Below are positions 31,206 to 41,649 of a DNA stretch of 64,000 nucleotides, piece by piece; positions within the stretch are counted from its first letter, which is position 1; each line of letters opens with the position of its first letter. Made by a program: the position numbers and the translations under genes. The DNA lies in contig CM066034.1 in NCBI GenBank assembly GCA_033557465.1, forward strand, positions 410,046,159-410,110,158, given 5' to 3'. The notes beneath the pieces are model-generated. The model was not told the DNA's origin, did no database searches, and saw nothing but the letters and a program-made list of their open reading frames with translations. This DNA is from Ichthyophis bannanicus. Taxonomy: Eukaryota; Chordata; Amphibia; Gymnophiona; Ichthyophiidae.

Positions 31206-31402
31206 CATTGTCATTTGACTGAGCAAGATGACTCCTTTGGGCAGGAAGGGGACCACTCATGCATGGTAGCTACTCCCAAAGGCTTCCTTTGAAAGCTAGG
31301 GATTTTATCCGCGCGGGCTCCCTCGGCATCAATGTCACCCATATGTGAGGACTGATTCCTGCTGTCCCCAGAGAACATCTGTTACAGGTGAATAGCTACT
31401 CT
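31206..31402 (+). repeat. E0 right inverted terminal repeat, distal part
   Basis: Resembles the right ITRs of E3 and E7 with the extension at 31376-31402 in mutated form (ACATCTGTTACAGGTGAATAG). Divergence is larger than for E3 or E8, as expected for an older copy. Confidence 0.85.
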
Positions 31403-33039
31403 TTACTCCTTGGGTTAGAAATTGGTTGAGTGGGAGGCAACAAAGGATACAGGTAAATGGAGCTCACTCTGAGGAGGAGGAGGAGGTTACCAGTGATGTG
31501 CCCCAGGGATCTCTCCTTGGTCCGATTCTTTTTAACCTCTTTGTTAGTGATATTGTGGAAGGACTGTCTGGTAAGGTTTGCCTCTTTAAGGATGATACCA
31601 AAATCTACAATAGAGTAGACACCCAGGAAGGTGTAGATAACATGAGGAGGGATCTAGGTAAGCTTGAAGAATTGTCTAGAATTTGGCAGCTGAGATTTAA
31701 TGTTAAAAAATGCAAAGTAATGTATTTGGGCTGCAGCAATCCAAGGGAGTGATATGGTATAGGGATAAAGTACTTCTGTCCACAAAAGAAGAGCGAGACC
31801 TAGGTGTGATTGTATCTACAGACAGACAAGGCGATGGTGAAAGCTAGAAGGATGCTTGGGTGCATAGGGAGAGGAACCTCTTCTCTCTCTATACCCAATC
31901 TCTTGGTGCTCTTATCCCTTCCCATGGCTTTCATTACCATCTCTATGCTGATGACTCTCAAATCTACCTCTCTTTGCCTGATATCTCTCCAGCAATCCAT
32001 GACAAGCAGGGGCGGCCCAAGGGGGGTGTGGGGCTATGTGCGGAGACTCGGTGCGGGGCCTCATTTGCATAAGTGGCCTTATTTGCATAAATATTTGTAT
32101 AATGTTACCATACACTAACTTTTAGTAAACATGTCTCTTAATGAGTGTATGGATAAAGAAAGACTAAAAGATTTCTACATTACTATAATCAAGTGCCAAC
32201 CGCCAGGCACATTAGGAACTACTACAAACGCTGCTCATTTAGAACCCATAGCAAACCCGCCGTATCCTGACAGCATTACCAGGACTCACAAAGCACCATA
32301 CCCTACCTATCAAAAGGCAGCACTGCAAATATTAAACCAATACATTTCAGAGAATACTGGGGAAAGAGAACAAGTGGCAATGTCAAATAGGAATTACATA
32401 AACAGAATGCCTCAGCTCAGTTACACATGCAGAACATAGACCATCACCAAACAAGGAATCACAATTTAGAAACAGGAAGGCAATAATTAAACTGGGAACC
32501 CCAAAAGCCAAACTTGGAATGTACAACAACACTGTAGAAATAAAACTATAAATGAATTTCCTCTTGTACCAAACAAAGCGCAGACGTTAATGATGCACAT
32601 TTCCCAGAGCTTTCATATTCCAGTTAATAAATTCAAAATAAAGAGATATCTTTCTACCTTTTGTGCATTTTTTTTTCAGTTGCAATTGCTCCAGCCACTT
32701 TCTTCTGGTTTCTTCATGTTTTCTGCTAACTCTCCATCGTCTGCTGTCCATTTGTCCTTTCTTCTCTCTTCTAGTTTTTTTTCCATTCCCTCTCTCTCTA
32801 CATCTGCTTTAACATACTAATCTTTCTCCTTTTGCTCTTTCCTCATTCCTATTTCATCCACACAAATTTTACCCCTCCATCCTCAATCCCCATTTACTCT
32901 CCCAATACCCGGCCAATTGTAGATTTTTCATCCCTCCCGCACAAAATATTTTTCCCCTCTCCATTTTACTCTCCCAGCCCCATCCCATTCTAATCCTCCC
33001 CCAACATCAGCTCCCTTCTAGTTCCAGTCTCACCAAGTA

Positions 33040-34262
33040 TCCATTCCCTTCTAGTCCCTGCATCAGCCCATTTCCAGTCCTAGCCCCCCATCAGCCCATT
33101 TCCAGTCCTAGCTCCCCCATCCATTTCCAGTCCGAGTCCCTTCATCAGCTCATTTCCAATCCTAGCCCCCATCAGCCCATTTCTAGTCATTTCCTAGCCC
33201 CACCATCAGCCCATGTCAAATCCTAGCTCCCCTCCACTCAGCCCAATTCCAGTCCAAGCCCCCCCATGAGCCTACTTCCAATTCTAGCCCCTCCATGAGT
33301 CCATTTCAATTCAAGCCCCCACCACAGCCCATTTCCAATCTTAGCTCCCCCCAACAGCCCATTTCCAGTCGTATCCTAGCTGCTCCATCAGCCCATTTTC
33401 AGTTGTAGCTCCCTTCCCTCACAGCCCATTTCCATTCCAAGCCCCCTCCCCATCAGCTATTTGCAGTTCAAGTCTCCCCTTCCACTCAGCCCATTTCCAG
33501 TCCTAGCAACCCCCCAACCCATTACCAGTCCTAGCAAAACCCCCAACCCATTACCAGTCCTAGCCCCCCATCAACCCTCTTCCAGTCCTAACCCCCCATC
33601 ACCCCATTTTCAGTTTAAGCCCCCCCTATAACCCATTACCAGTTCTAACCCCCCATCAGCCCACTTCCAGTCCTAACCCCTTCAGGCCATTTCCAGTCAG
33701 CCCCCTATAGCCCATTGCCAGTCCTAACCCCCCCATCAGCCCACAGCCCACCTAACCACATCAGCTCACCTCAAGTCCTAACCCCTCCCCATCAGCCCAT
33801 CTCCTGTCCTAGCCCCCCAATAGCCCATTATCAGTCCTAACCCCACCATAGCCCATTACCAGTCCTAACCCCCCATCACCCCATTTCCAGACAGCCCCCA
33901 TCAGCCCACAGCCTATTACCAGTCTTAAACCCCCACAGCCCATTACCAGTCCTAACTCCATCAGCCCACCTCAAGTCCTAACCCCTCCCCATCAGCCCAT
34001 TTCCTGTCCTAGCCCCCCAATAGCCCATTATCAGTCCTAACCCCACCATAGCCCATTACCAGTCCTAACCCCACCATAGCCCATTACCAGTCCTAACCCC
34101 CATCACCCCAGTTCCAGACAGCACCCATCAGCCCACAGCCCAGTACCAGTCTTAACCCCCCCATAGCCCATTACCAGTCCTAGCCCCCCCCAACAGCCCA
34201 CAGCCCACCTCGTCAAGTCCTAACCCCCTCCATAGCCCATTACCAGTCCTAACCCCCCCCCC
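33040..34262. repeat. degenerate minisatellite, unit about 25-35 bp
   Basis: About 1.2 kb of imperfect units built on CCCATCAGCCCATTTCCAGTCCTAGCC. Spacing varies, and a stretch of about 100 bp is repeated almost exactly (about 33765-33870 and 33960-34065), which shows recent local duplication. Part of the hAT element. Confidence 0.9.
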
Positions 34263-34298
34263 CCATCGGCTCATGGAAAATTTAAAAAAAAAAAAAGA

Positions 34299-34637
34299 AA
34301 GCTGGCTGCTGCTGCTGCTGCCGTGGCAGCAGCAGAATGGAGTGTCCTGCGGGGCCCCCTCTGCCCGGCTGAGCTCTCCCTACCCCGGCTTTCAGATACG
34401 CGAAGGGAAAGTGTCTCCCTCGCGTCTCTGTTAAGCCTGCAGGGGCAGATGGGAAATTTCCCATCAGCCCCTGCTTCCCATCAACCTCTGCAGGCTTAAC
34501 AGAGACGCGAGGGAGGCACTCTCCCTTCGCGTATCTGAAAGCCGGCGCAGAGGGGCTCAGCCGGGCAGGGAGAGCTCAGCCGGGCAGAGGGGGCCCCACG
34601 GGACACTCCATTCTGCCGCTGCTGTGGCAGCAGCCAG
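34299..34637. repeat. long imperfect hairpin inside the hAT element
   Basis: Arms of about 150 bp (34299-34445 and 34483-34637) are inverted copies with small indels. The left arm starts AGCTGGCTGCTGCTGC and the right ends GCAGCAGCCAGCT. Both contain CTTTCAGATACGCGAAGGGA or its complement. The loop is about 37 bp. Confidence 0.88.
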
Positions 34638-34757
34638 CTTTTTTTTAAAATTTAATTTTTAAAAAAGCAGGATGTTCTTTGCGCTGGGCCCCCTGAAACG
34701 TGGGGCCCTGTGCAAAAAACATTCTTGCTCAATGGACGGGCCGGCCCTGATGACAAG

Positions 34758-35538
34758 ATCACTGTTTGCCTTGCAGACATTGCTACTTGGATGTCTCACC
34801 GCCACTTGAAATTAAATATGGCTAAGACTGAACTCCTTATCTTTCCCCGAATGCCTCCCCTCCTCCACCCCCTTTCTCAGTCTCTCTGGATAACTCTTTA
34901 ATCCTTCCTGTCTCTTCAGCCCGTAACCTGGGTGTTATCTTTGACTCCTCTCTCTCTTTCTCCACTCATATCCAACTTGTTGCTAAGACTTGCCATTTCT
35001 TCCTTTATAACATTAACAAAATTCGCCCCTTCTTTTATGATGACACTACTAAAATGATTGTCCACGCCTTGATCACCTCCCTTCTTGATTACTGCAATAT
35101 TCTCCGTGCTGGCTTTCCCACAAACCATCTCTTTCCCCTTCAATCTATTCAACATTCTGCTGCTCGACTAATTTTCCGTCAGCATTGCTTTTCCCATGTC
35201 ACTCTTCTTCTCAAGTCCTTTCGTTGGCTTCCCTTCCATTTCCGGATCCAATTCAAACTCCGCCTCTTGACCTATAAATGCATTCACTCTTCAGCCCCCC
35301 ACTCTACCTATCATCTCTTATCTCTCCTTACACCCCCTCTTGCGTTCTTCGCTCTTCGAACAGCCTTCGTCTATCTATGCCCGCCACTCGTACTGCTAAT
35401 TCTAGACTTCGCTCCTTTCACCTGGCTGCACCGTTTGCCTGGAACAATCTACCTCTGTCTGTGCGCAATGCGCCCTCTCTGGACCTCTTCAAGTCCAGAT
35501 TGAAAACCCATCTCTTCTCTATTGCTTTCTGTTCTTGA
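34758..35538 (+). pseudogene. L2-a ORF2 C-terminal part
   Basis: Downstream of the hAT insertion the RT thumb and C-terminal region is recognisable: LADIATWMSHRHLKLNMAKTE, LDYCNI, QSIQHSAARLI, and near the end SFHLAAPFAWNNLPLSVRNA with LKTHLFS. At least two frameshifts (near 34900 and 35380) separate these pieces. The matching RT active site lies before the hAT insertion at about 31950. Confidence 0.75.
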
Positions 35539-36544
35539 TTCTTGTTTTTGCTGCTCTTGTTTATTGTATACTTTGTCTTACTTGATTGTATTTGTATTTT
35601 GTGATCTTCTTGACTAGATTGTGAGCTCTGATAAGCAGGGACTGTCTTTTCTTCATGTATGCACAGCACTTCGTACGTTTGAAGCGCTTTATAAATGTTA
35701 GATAGAATGGCCAGCAGAAGAAAGGAGATGATAGTGCCTCTGTCTAAGTCTTTGGTGTGACTTCATTTGGAGTATTGTGTGCGATTCTGGAGACCGCACC
35801 TTCAAAATGATATAAACAGGTTGAAGTTGTTATAAAGCATATGAGGACAGACTTAAGGATCTTAATATGTATACTTTAGAGGAAAGGCGGGGTAAAGGTG
35901 ATATTATAGAGATGTTAAATACCTCTGTGGCATAGATGCACATGAGGAGAGCCTCTTTCCATTGGAAGCAAGCTCTGCTACGAGGAACATAGAATAAGGG
36001 CGAAAGAGGATAGACTCGGGAGTAATATGTGAAAATGTTTCTTTACAGAAAGAGTGGTAGATGTGTGGAATAGTCTCTCAGTGGAGGTGGTACAGATGAG
36101 GACAATATCTGAATTCAAAAAGCATGGGACAAAGCAGTATAGAAAAATTGTTAAAGCATATGAGGATAAACTTAAGGATCTTTATATATACTTAGAGGAA
36201 AGGCAGGACAGAGGTGATATTGTTGAGACGTTTAAATACCTGTTTGGCATAAATGCACAGGAAGAGAGCCTCTTTTGATTGAAACAAGCTCTGATACAAG
36301 GAAACATAGGGGATAGACTTAGGAGTAATATGCAGAAATATTTCTTTACGAAAGAGTGGTAGATTCATGGAATAGGTCTCCCAGTGGAGATGAGGACAGT
36401 ATCTGAATTTTAAAAAAGCATGGGACAAACGCAGAGGATCTCTAAAGGAAAAAATGTGGGGGACTGTTGTAGTGGTTGATTATGGAAGGGCAGACTAGAT
36501 AGGCCATGTGGTCTCTTTTTCTTTTTGCCATCATGTTTCTATGT

Positions 36545-36716
36545 TTCTCTAGGAACCAAGCAGAAAGTCAGTCCTCGCATATGGGTGACGTCTGTGCTGA
36601 CGGAGCCGTCACGGAAGCATCCCCCCCCCCCCCCCAACTTTCAAAGAAAGCCTTAGGGAGATGCCACTACGCATGTGTGGTCCTTTTCTCGCCCAAGGGT
36701 GCAGTCTTGCTCAGTC
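36545..36716 (+). repeat. E6 left inverted terminal repeat
   Basis: Similar to the E3 and E7 left ITRs (GTCAGTCCTCGCATATGGGTGACG), with a 15-nt C run at 36620-36635 not seen in the others. Its right partner is outside the window. Confidence 0.8.
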
Positions 36717-36819
36717 TTCTTTTTTTCTGCAGAGCCCTTCAGACATCTGCCTGGTCTTTCCCTGTAAAAAGTTGATTTTTTCGACCTGAGTTTCACACTC
36801 TTCTCTGGTAGTGCACCGT

Positions 36820-36980
36820 TTCTGCAGGAACAAGCAGGAAGTCAGTCCTCACATATGGGTGACGTTGGTGCCAATGGAGCCCCCATGTGGAGCAAATCCC
36901 CAGCTTTCGAAGAAAGCCTTTGGGATTGCATCACGCATGTGCGGTCCCCTTCCTGCCCAAGGGTGCCATCTTGCTCGGTC
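36820..36980 (+). repeat. E7 left inverted terminal repeat
   Basis: Inverted copy of 48063-48242 with scattered differences. The NRF1-like site is mutated to CGCATGTGCGG; the GCCATCTTGCTC block is kept. Confidence 0.87.
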
Positions 36981-37227
36981 TCCTTTTTTTCCGCGGAGCC
37001 CAACGGATGTCGTCCTAGTTTCCCCGTGGAAAAAGTAGTAAAAGTTAGAAAATTGTTTTTCTGCTTGACCAGTTCGACGCTGGTTCCCCTTCCTGCCTCG
37101 GCTCAGTACACCGTTATCGAGTCCAGTCCATTTTTTTGTTTTTGTCCTTCGAAACTAGTGTTCGCGCTCTTTTTTATTTTAGCTGGCAGTCCGGTCCTTT
37201 GACCTCACAGGGGCCCTTTTTCCCCCG

Positions 37228-39098
37228 ATGGCTGCCAGCGGGTTTAAAAAGTGTGATCGGTGCACGAAATTGATGTCTCTCACTGACACACACGACTGCT
37301 GCCTCGGGCCCGACCACGACCCCAAGGTCTGTGGCCCATGTAAGAAGATGTCTCCAAGGCCTTGAGGAGCAGGCAGCAGCAACATGATAGAATTTTTCCC
37401 GAGTCCGCACCCGCCCGGTCCCAGACCTCGTTAGAGGCCTCGATCTCTCGGGAGCTGTCTGATCCCGAGCAGCATCGGGTATCCTCTGAAAGGGGGCCTC
37501 CCTTGCGGGAAGACCGGAGGAAGAAAAAATCCATGAGGGCGGTGTCGTCTGATGGCTCTGAGCGGTCTGGTCCCTCACGGACTCGGCCGTGGAGCCCAGC
37601 TCACCACACCGGATCCTCGGAGTCGGAGAGGCCTGCCAAACTCCCTCAAAAGGAACCAGAGACGCCGAGGGAATGTAAGCCCTGTCCTCATTGTTGACTC
37701 ATCTCCAGGAGAGCCGGCGACCCGGGGGCTGCGGATGCTCCTTAGCTTGGTCTCAGGTTAGCAGCCTTGGAGCGCAGCATGCCTACCTTCATGGATCAGC
37801 AGCGGGCGCTGATGGCGGGTCTCACACGTCCGTCCGCCCCGACCACTGGGAGTGACGTCCAAGTCGATCCCCAAGGCTGAGCCGATCCTCGAGAAAATAA
37901 GAACTCGAGTCGATCCTCGGCCGAGGTCCCCCTCAACCTCCCATTCGGGACCGAGGTCATCGATGCCGATTCCCTCGGCGTCGGGGCAGTCGAGACCAAA
38001 GCCCTCGAGGTTGGAGCCGCTCGATTCCTCTTCGGAGGGATCGGGTTGGGAGACGGAGGAAGAGGAGTCTCCGGACACCCACCGTACCAAGTACGCCCTG
38101 TCAGACTCCCCAGGATCTGAACCTGAAGTTCTTGGACTTCGTCCGGGACATGGCAAAGGCTTTGTCTTTCCCGGCGGAGGCCGAGGAGGAGCCTCGAACT
38201 GAGGAGCTCGAGATCCTCCAGTATGACTTTTCTCCTAAGGAAGCTCTTACTGTACCGGTGCCTCCCATTCTGGAATGGCTGATGCTCCGCATGTGGGAGA
38301 CACCGACCTCGATGCCGGTCCTCAGCAGGCAAATAGATTTTATCTATCGAGTTCGCAAGAGCCCTGGGTTCCAAATAGCACAGATGCTGCACAACTCCAT
38401 TGTTGTGGAATTGGCCATGCGCCGGCTCAAGAGCCAGCAGATGCACTCCTCGGTGCCTCCTGGCAGGGAGGCCCACAACATGGATGCCCTCGGTAAGAAG
38501 TGCTACCAGGGTTCAATGCTGGCATGCCGAATCCAGATGTACCAGCTGTACATGGTCATGTACCTGCGAGACCTGGCAAAGGAGATTGCCGGGTTCTCAG
38601 CTGGGCTCTCTGAGGGACCTTTGCAGCACTTCCAAGTTTTGTCCACTGGGATCCGAGAATGCTCGAAGTTTATGACTCGAGCAGCCTATGACGGCTTCGA
38701 GTCTTCGGCCCAGGTAGCTGGGGCTGGAATCGGTGCATGCCGCCAGGCATGGCTACAGTCGTCAGACTTAGAGCCATGGGTTTAGGACAAGTTGGTCGAT
38801 GTCTCTTGCCGATGTGAAAACCTCTTTGGCAAGCCCATGATGGAGAAGACTGCTGAGATCGAGTCAGAGTACCTGACCCGGACAAGACTCGAGAAGAGGA
38901 CATCTTCCCCGTCTAAGAAGAAGGGCTCAGGTAAGAAGCCCTTTTTCCCGAGAAAAGGTACGACTTACCGAAACTACCCCATGTATCAGGCCTCCCCAGC
39001 AGGGGCAGCAGACCAAAGGACAAGGGCAGGGCCCGCGTAAGCAAAAGACCCCCAATCACCAGGCACTGGCTCCGGCCCAGCCTGGAGGGGGTTTTTGA
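37228..39098 (+). pseudogene. E7 gag, several frameshifts
   Basis: Starts MAASGFKKCDRCTKLMSLTDTHDCC; a small deletion removes part of the following CLRCLGPDH motif. The frame shifts several times (near 37355, 37690, 37850 and 38125). The core 38132-38785 has LHNSIVVELAMRRLKSQQ and PPGREAHNMDALGKK. A TAG at 38783 replaces a glutamine or similar codon (E8 has CAG two codons on), and the basic tail 38792-39098 ends GGGF. Confidence 0.82.
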
Positions 39099-40978
39099 CT
39101 CCCAGAGCATAGTCCCTCTCTCAAAGAAAGCAAGGCCCTGCACAGAAGGAAGGCTGACCCTGTATGCCCACAGGTGGCCAGGCATTACAACAGACACCTG
39201 GGTTCTCCAGATAGTCCAAATGGGCTATCAGTTACATCTCACCCAGGTGCCTCCCTCTTACTTTCCAGGGGAGCCTCTCAGACCCCCTCTTCACAGGGAC
39301 TTCCTCTTGCAGGAGTTAGCAGGTCTTCTCGAGGATCAAGCGGTAGAGCCACTGCCTCACCACCTACAGGGCACAGGCTTCTACTCCAGGTACTTTTTGA
39401 TACCAAAGAGAACTGGAGGCCTAAGACCTATCCTCGACCTGCAAAACCTGAACAAGTTCCTGGTCAGGGAAAAGTTCAAGATGCTTTCCCTTGGAATATT
39501 GCTGCCTTACCTCTGCCAGGGAGACTGGCTATGCTCCTTAGATCTCAAAGATGCGTATACGCACATTTTGATTCATCCAGACCACAGACAATATCTAAAA
39601 TTTGTAGTGGGAGGAAACCATTTTCAGTACAAATTTGGCCTAGCCCCGGTACCCAGGGTATTCACAAAGTGCCTTGCGGTGGTGGCGGCCTTTCTAAGGA
39701 CTCAAGGGGTCTTTGTCTTCCCCTACTTAGACGACTGACTCATCAGAGCCCAGTCAGCTCTAGAAGCCCAACAGGCCACGTCCCGCACTATCCAGTTGCT
39801 TTAGCACCTGGGCTTTGTGATCAACTACATAAAGTCCACTCTGGTTCCCTCTCAGGGACTGGAGTTCATAGGGACAAGGTTAGACACCCTTCAGGCAAGT
39901 GTTTATCTACCAGAGGAAAGGGCTCAAAGACTGGTAGCCCTAGTGCAGAAAGTGAGTCACAGATCCCGCATCTCAGCAAGACACTTTCTGTGCCTTCTTG
40001 GTCACATGGCCTCCACAGTGCATGTGACACCCAGTGCTCGACTCCACATGAGAACAGCTCGGTGGTGCCTCAGGGGACCAGTGGACACAAGCCACAGTTA
40101 CACTCCGAGACAACATCAAGGTATCCCATCACCTGATACAGCCTTTGAAATGGTGGCTTCAACCTCACAACCTTCTGGAGGGATTGCCTTTTCAGCCTCC
40201 CACGCACTCAAGGGTGCTGACTACAGATGCATCCCGGCTGGGATGGGGTGCGCATTGCCAGCAGGTCTGCACTCAAGATGTGTGGTCTCCATGGGAGAGT
40301 ACACAACAAATCAATCTCCTAGAGCTTCGAGCGATCCTCCTAGCTCTTTGGACCTTCTGCCAAACCCTGGCTTATCAATCTGTCTTGATTCACACAGACA
40401 ATCAAGTAGCAATGTTCTATGTGAACAAACAGGGGGGCACAGGCTCTCGCATCCTGTGTCAGGAAACCCTGGACATATTCTCCTTTGCAGTCAGCCAGGG
40501 TATGTTCCTCAAGGCAGTTTACTTACCAAGTCAGGAGAACTTACTAGCAGACAAGCTAAGCAGAATTCTCCAGCCACACAAGTGGCAACTCTTCCAGTCC
40601 TGGGGGCAACCATCCATTGATTTGTTTGCGAGCCCTCAAAATCACCAGTTGCCCCGGTTCTGCTCCAGAAAGCCGCACCCACACAGGGTAGCTGCAGATG
40701 CTTTCCTAATATCCTGGTCGGTGGGCCTCCTATATACGTTTCCTCCCACGCCTCTGGTGGCTCGGACCTTATTCAAGATCCTTCAGGACAAGGCCTCGGT
40801 CATCCTGGTGGCCCCCAGGTGGCCGAGACAGCCTTGGTTTCCACTCTTCCTTCAGCTGGTGGAGGAGACTCCCATTCCTCTGGGATTTCCGCCCAATCTC
40901 CTGTTGCAGGACGGGGGCTCACTCCTGCATCCCAACCTCAGGTCCCTCAACCTGATGGCATGGCTGCTGAAAGGGTAG
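39099..40978 (+). pseudogene. E7 pol: RT, RNase H, Dam-like domain
   Basis: RT: FLIPKRTGGLRPILDLQNLN, LDLKDAYTHILIHP, a small deletion after NHFQYK removing part of the RVLPFGL motif, then PRVFTKC and FPYLDD followed by a TGA where other copies have tryptophan (39738). A TAG near 39801 follows. RNase H and the Dam-like domain are open at 40145-40978: TTDASRLGWGAH, LELRAI, TDNQVAMFYVNKQGG, DLFASPQNHQLPRFCSRK, YTFPPTPLVARTLFK, LVAPRWPRQPWFPLF. Confidence 0.87.
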
Positions 40979-41243
40979 TCCTTGCACCACTTCTCCTCCC
41001 TAAAAATATAGAGGATGTGCTGCTAGCCTCTAGAAGGCAATCGACTAGGAAAACCTATGCTTTTAAGTGGCATTGGTTTGAGGTATGGTGTACTCAACAG
41101 AGTGAGAACCCATTCTCCTGCCAGGTGGCTGTGGTGCTGCAATACCTGCTTCACTTTTCTGAGTTAGGCCTCAAGTCAAACGCGGTCCAGGTTCACCTTA
41201 GTGCTTTATCAGCACACCACACTCCAGTGGAAGGACAACCTCT
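40979..41243 (+). pseudogene. E7 tyrosine recombinase, 5' part, interrupted by E8
   Basis: Core-binding part: LLASRRQSTRKTYAFKWHWF, VVLQYLLHFSELGLKSNAVQVHLSALSAHHTPVEGQPL. It is cut at 41243; the next codons resume in frame at 47002 as SVHPLLSRF. The long overlapping frame starts at 40819, inside the Dam-like domain. Confidence 0.87.
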
Positions 41244-41405
41244 TTCTCCAGGACCAAGCAGGAAGTCAGTCCTCACATATGGGTGACGTCGGCGCCGACG
41301 GAGCCCTCGCGGAGCAATTTTCCCCTGCTTTCAAAGAAAGCCTTTGGGAATTGCAGCGCGCATGCGCGGTCCGCTTCCCGCCCAAGGGTGCCATCTTGCT
41401 CAGTC
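41244..41405 (+). repeat. E8 left inverted terminal repeat
   Basis: Inverted copy of 46815-47001 with few mismatches. Holds the palindrome CGTCGGCGCCGACG and the NRF1-type GCGCATGCGC. Confidence 0.92.
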
Positions 41406-41649
41406 TTCTTTTTTCCGCAGAGCCCTACAGACGTTGTTTGTGAATCCCCGCCGAAAAGTTGATTATTTCTCTTTATTTCTCTTTTTTCTTCGGTTCGCCG
41501 CCGGTTCTTTTCCCGCCCGGACTCACGACGCCGGTTGCGAGTCCGTTCTTTATTTTTCGGTTTTTTGTCCTTCGTGACAGATTTCGCGCCTTTTTCCTTT
41601 TTCACTGGCAGCCCGGTCTTTCGACCTCGCAGGGGCCCTTTTTCCCCCA

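Larger units (their letters stand above)
19682..31402 (+). mobile_element. DIRS element E0 (type B-like), 3' part, split by two CR1 copies
   Basis: E0 hosts E1; its 5' half lies left of the window. Visible pieces: RNase H end, Dam-like domain and recombinase N-part (19682-20534), then after a minus-strand CR1 the recombinase C-part (28719-29342), 3' UTR, ICR 29513-29609, and a right ITR split by another CR1 (29610-29684 and about 31206-31402). It ends CTACTCT at 31402 and lies in a plus-strand CR1 that resumes TTACTCC at 31403. The ICR carries AGCGTAG, which marks type B. Confidence 0.85.
32007..34749. mobile_element. hAT-like non-autonomous DNA element with perfect 8-bp TSD
   Basis: Termini CAGGGGCGGCCC (32007) and, inverted, CAGGGCCGGCCC (ending 34749). 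Direct duplication ATGACAAG at 31999-32006 and 34750-34757. An 8-bp duplication and CAGGG-type ends are the hallmarks of hAT elements. No transposase is recognisable; an ORF at 32131-32439 (102 codons) has no motif I know. The interior holds a degenerate minisatellite and a long hairpin. Confidence 0.88.
31876..35703 (+). mobile_element. L2-like LINE (L2-a), 5' truncated, split by a hAT element
   Basis: 31876-31998 reads [30 protein letters not shown], an L2-type RT segment with catalytic YADD. After the hAT insertion, 34758-35538 continues with RT C-terminal coding (WMSHRHLKLNMAKTELLIFP; DYCNI; FHLAAPFAWNNLPLSVRNAP) in several frames. The tail GAAGCGCTTTATAAATG ends near 35703. It sits in CR1-a, whose GAGGAA and GAATGGCCAGCAG flank it. 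Confidence 0.82.
31403..36430 (+). pseudogene. CR1-a RT and C-terminal region with internal tandem duplication
   Basis: RT coding at 31403-31752 in one frame, then frameshifts, then the L2 insertion, then C-terminal coding at 35704-36430. A segment of about 300 bp is present twice: 35838-36130 and 36154-36430 both run from AAAGCATATGAGGA through ACTTAAGGATCTT to the KYFFTERVVD-like region and the AGCATGGGACAAA block. Many stops; inactive. Confidence 0.75.
31403..36544 (+). mobile_element. CR1-like LINE (CR1-a), plus strand, host of E0 and of an L2 insertion
   Basis: 3' part of a CR1 copy: 31403-31875 and 35704-36544. It reads NWLSGRQQRIQVNGA, VPQGSLLGPILFNLF and FKDDTK (the catalytic FADD alanine replaced by lysine), then after the L2 insertion PHLEYCVRFWRPHL-like coding. 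It ends with CATGTTTCTATGTTTCT, where DIRS E6 begins. Its left part was displaced by E0 and lies outside the window. Confidence 0.85.

Noticed and set aside
32131..32439. 102-codon ORF inside the hAT element as a gene
   Set aside because: No recognisable domain and no hAT transposase motifs. A chance ORF is as likely.
33040..34262. CRISPR-like array
   Set aside because: Units vary in length and there are no constant repeats with unique spacers. It is a minisatellite in a vertebrate transposon.
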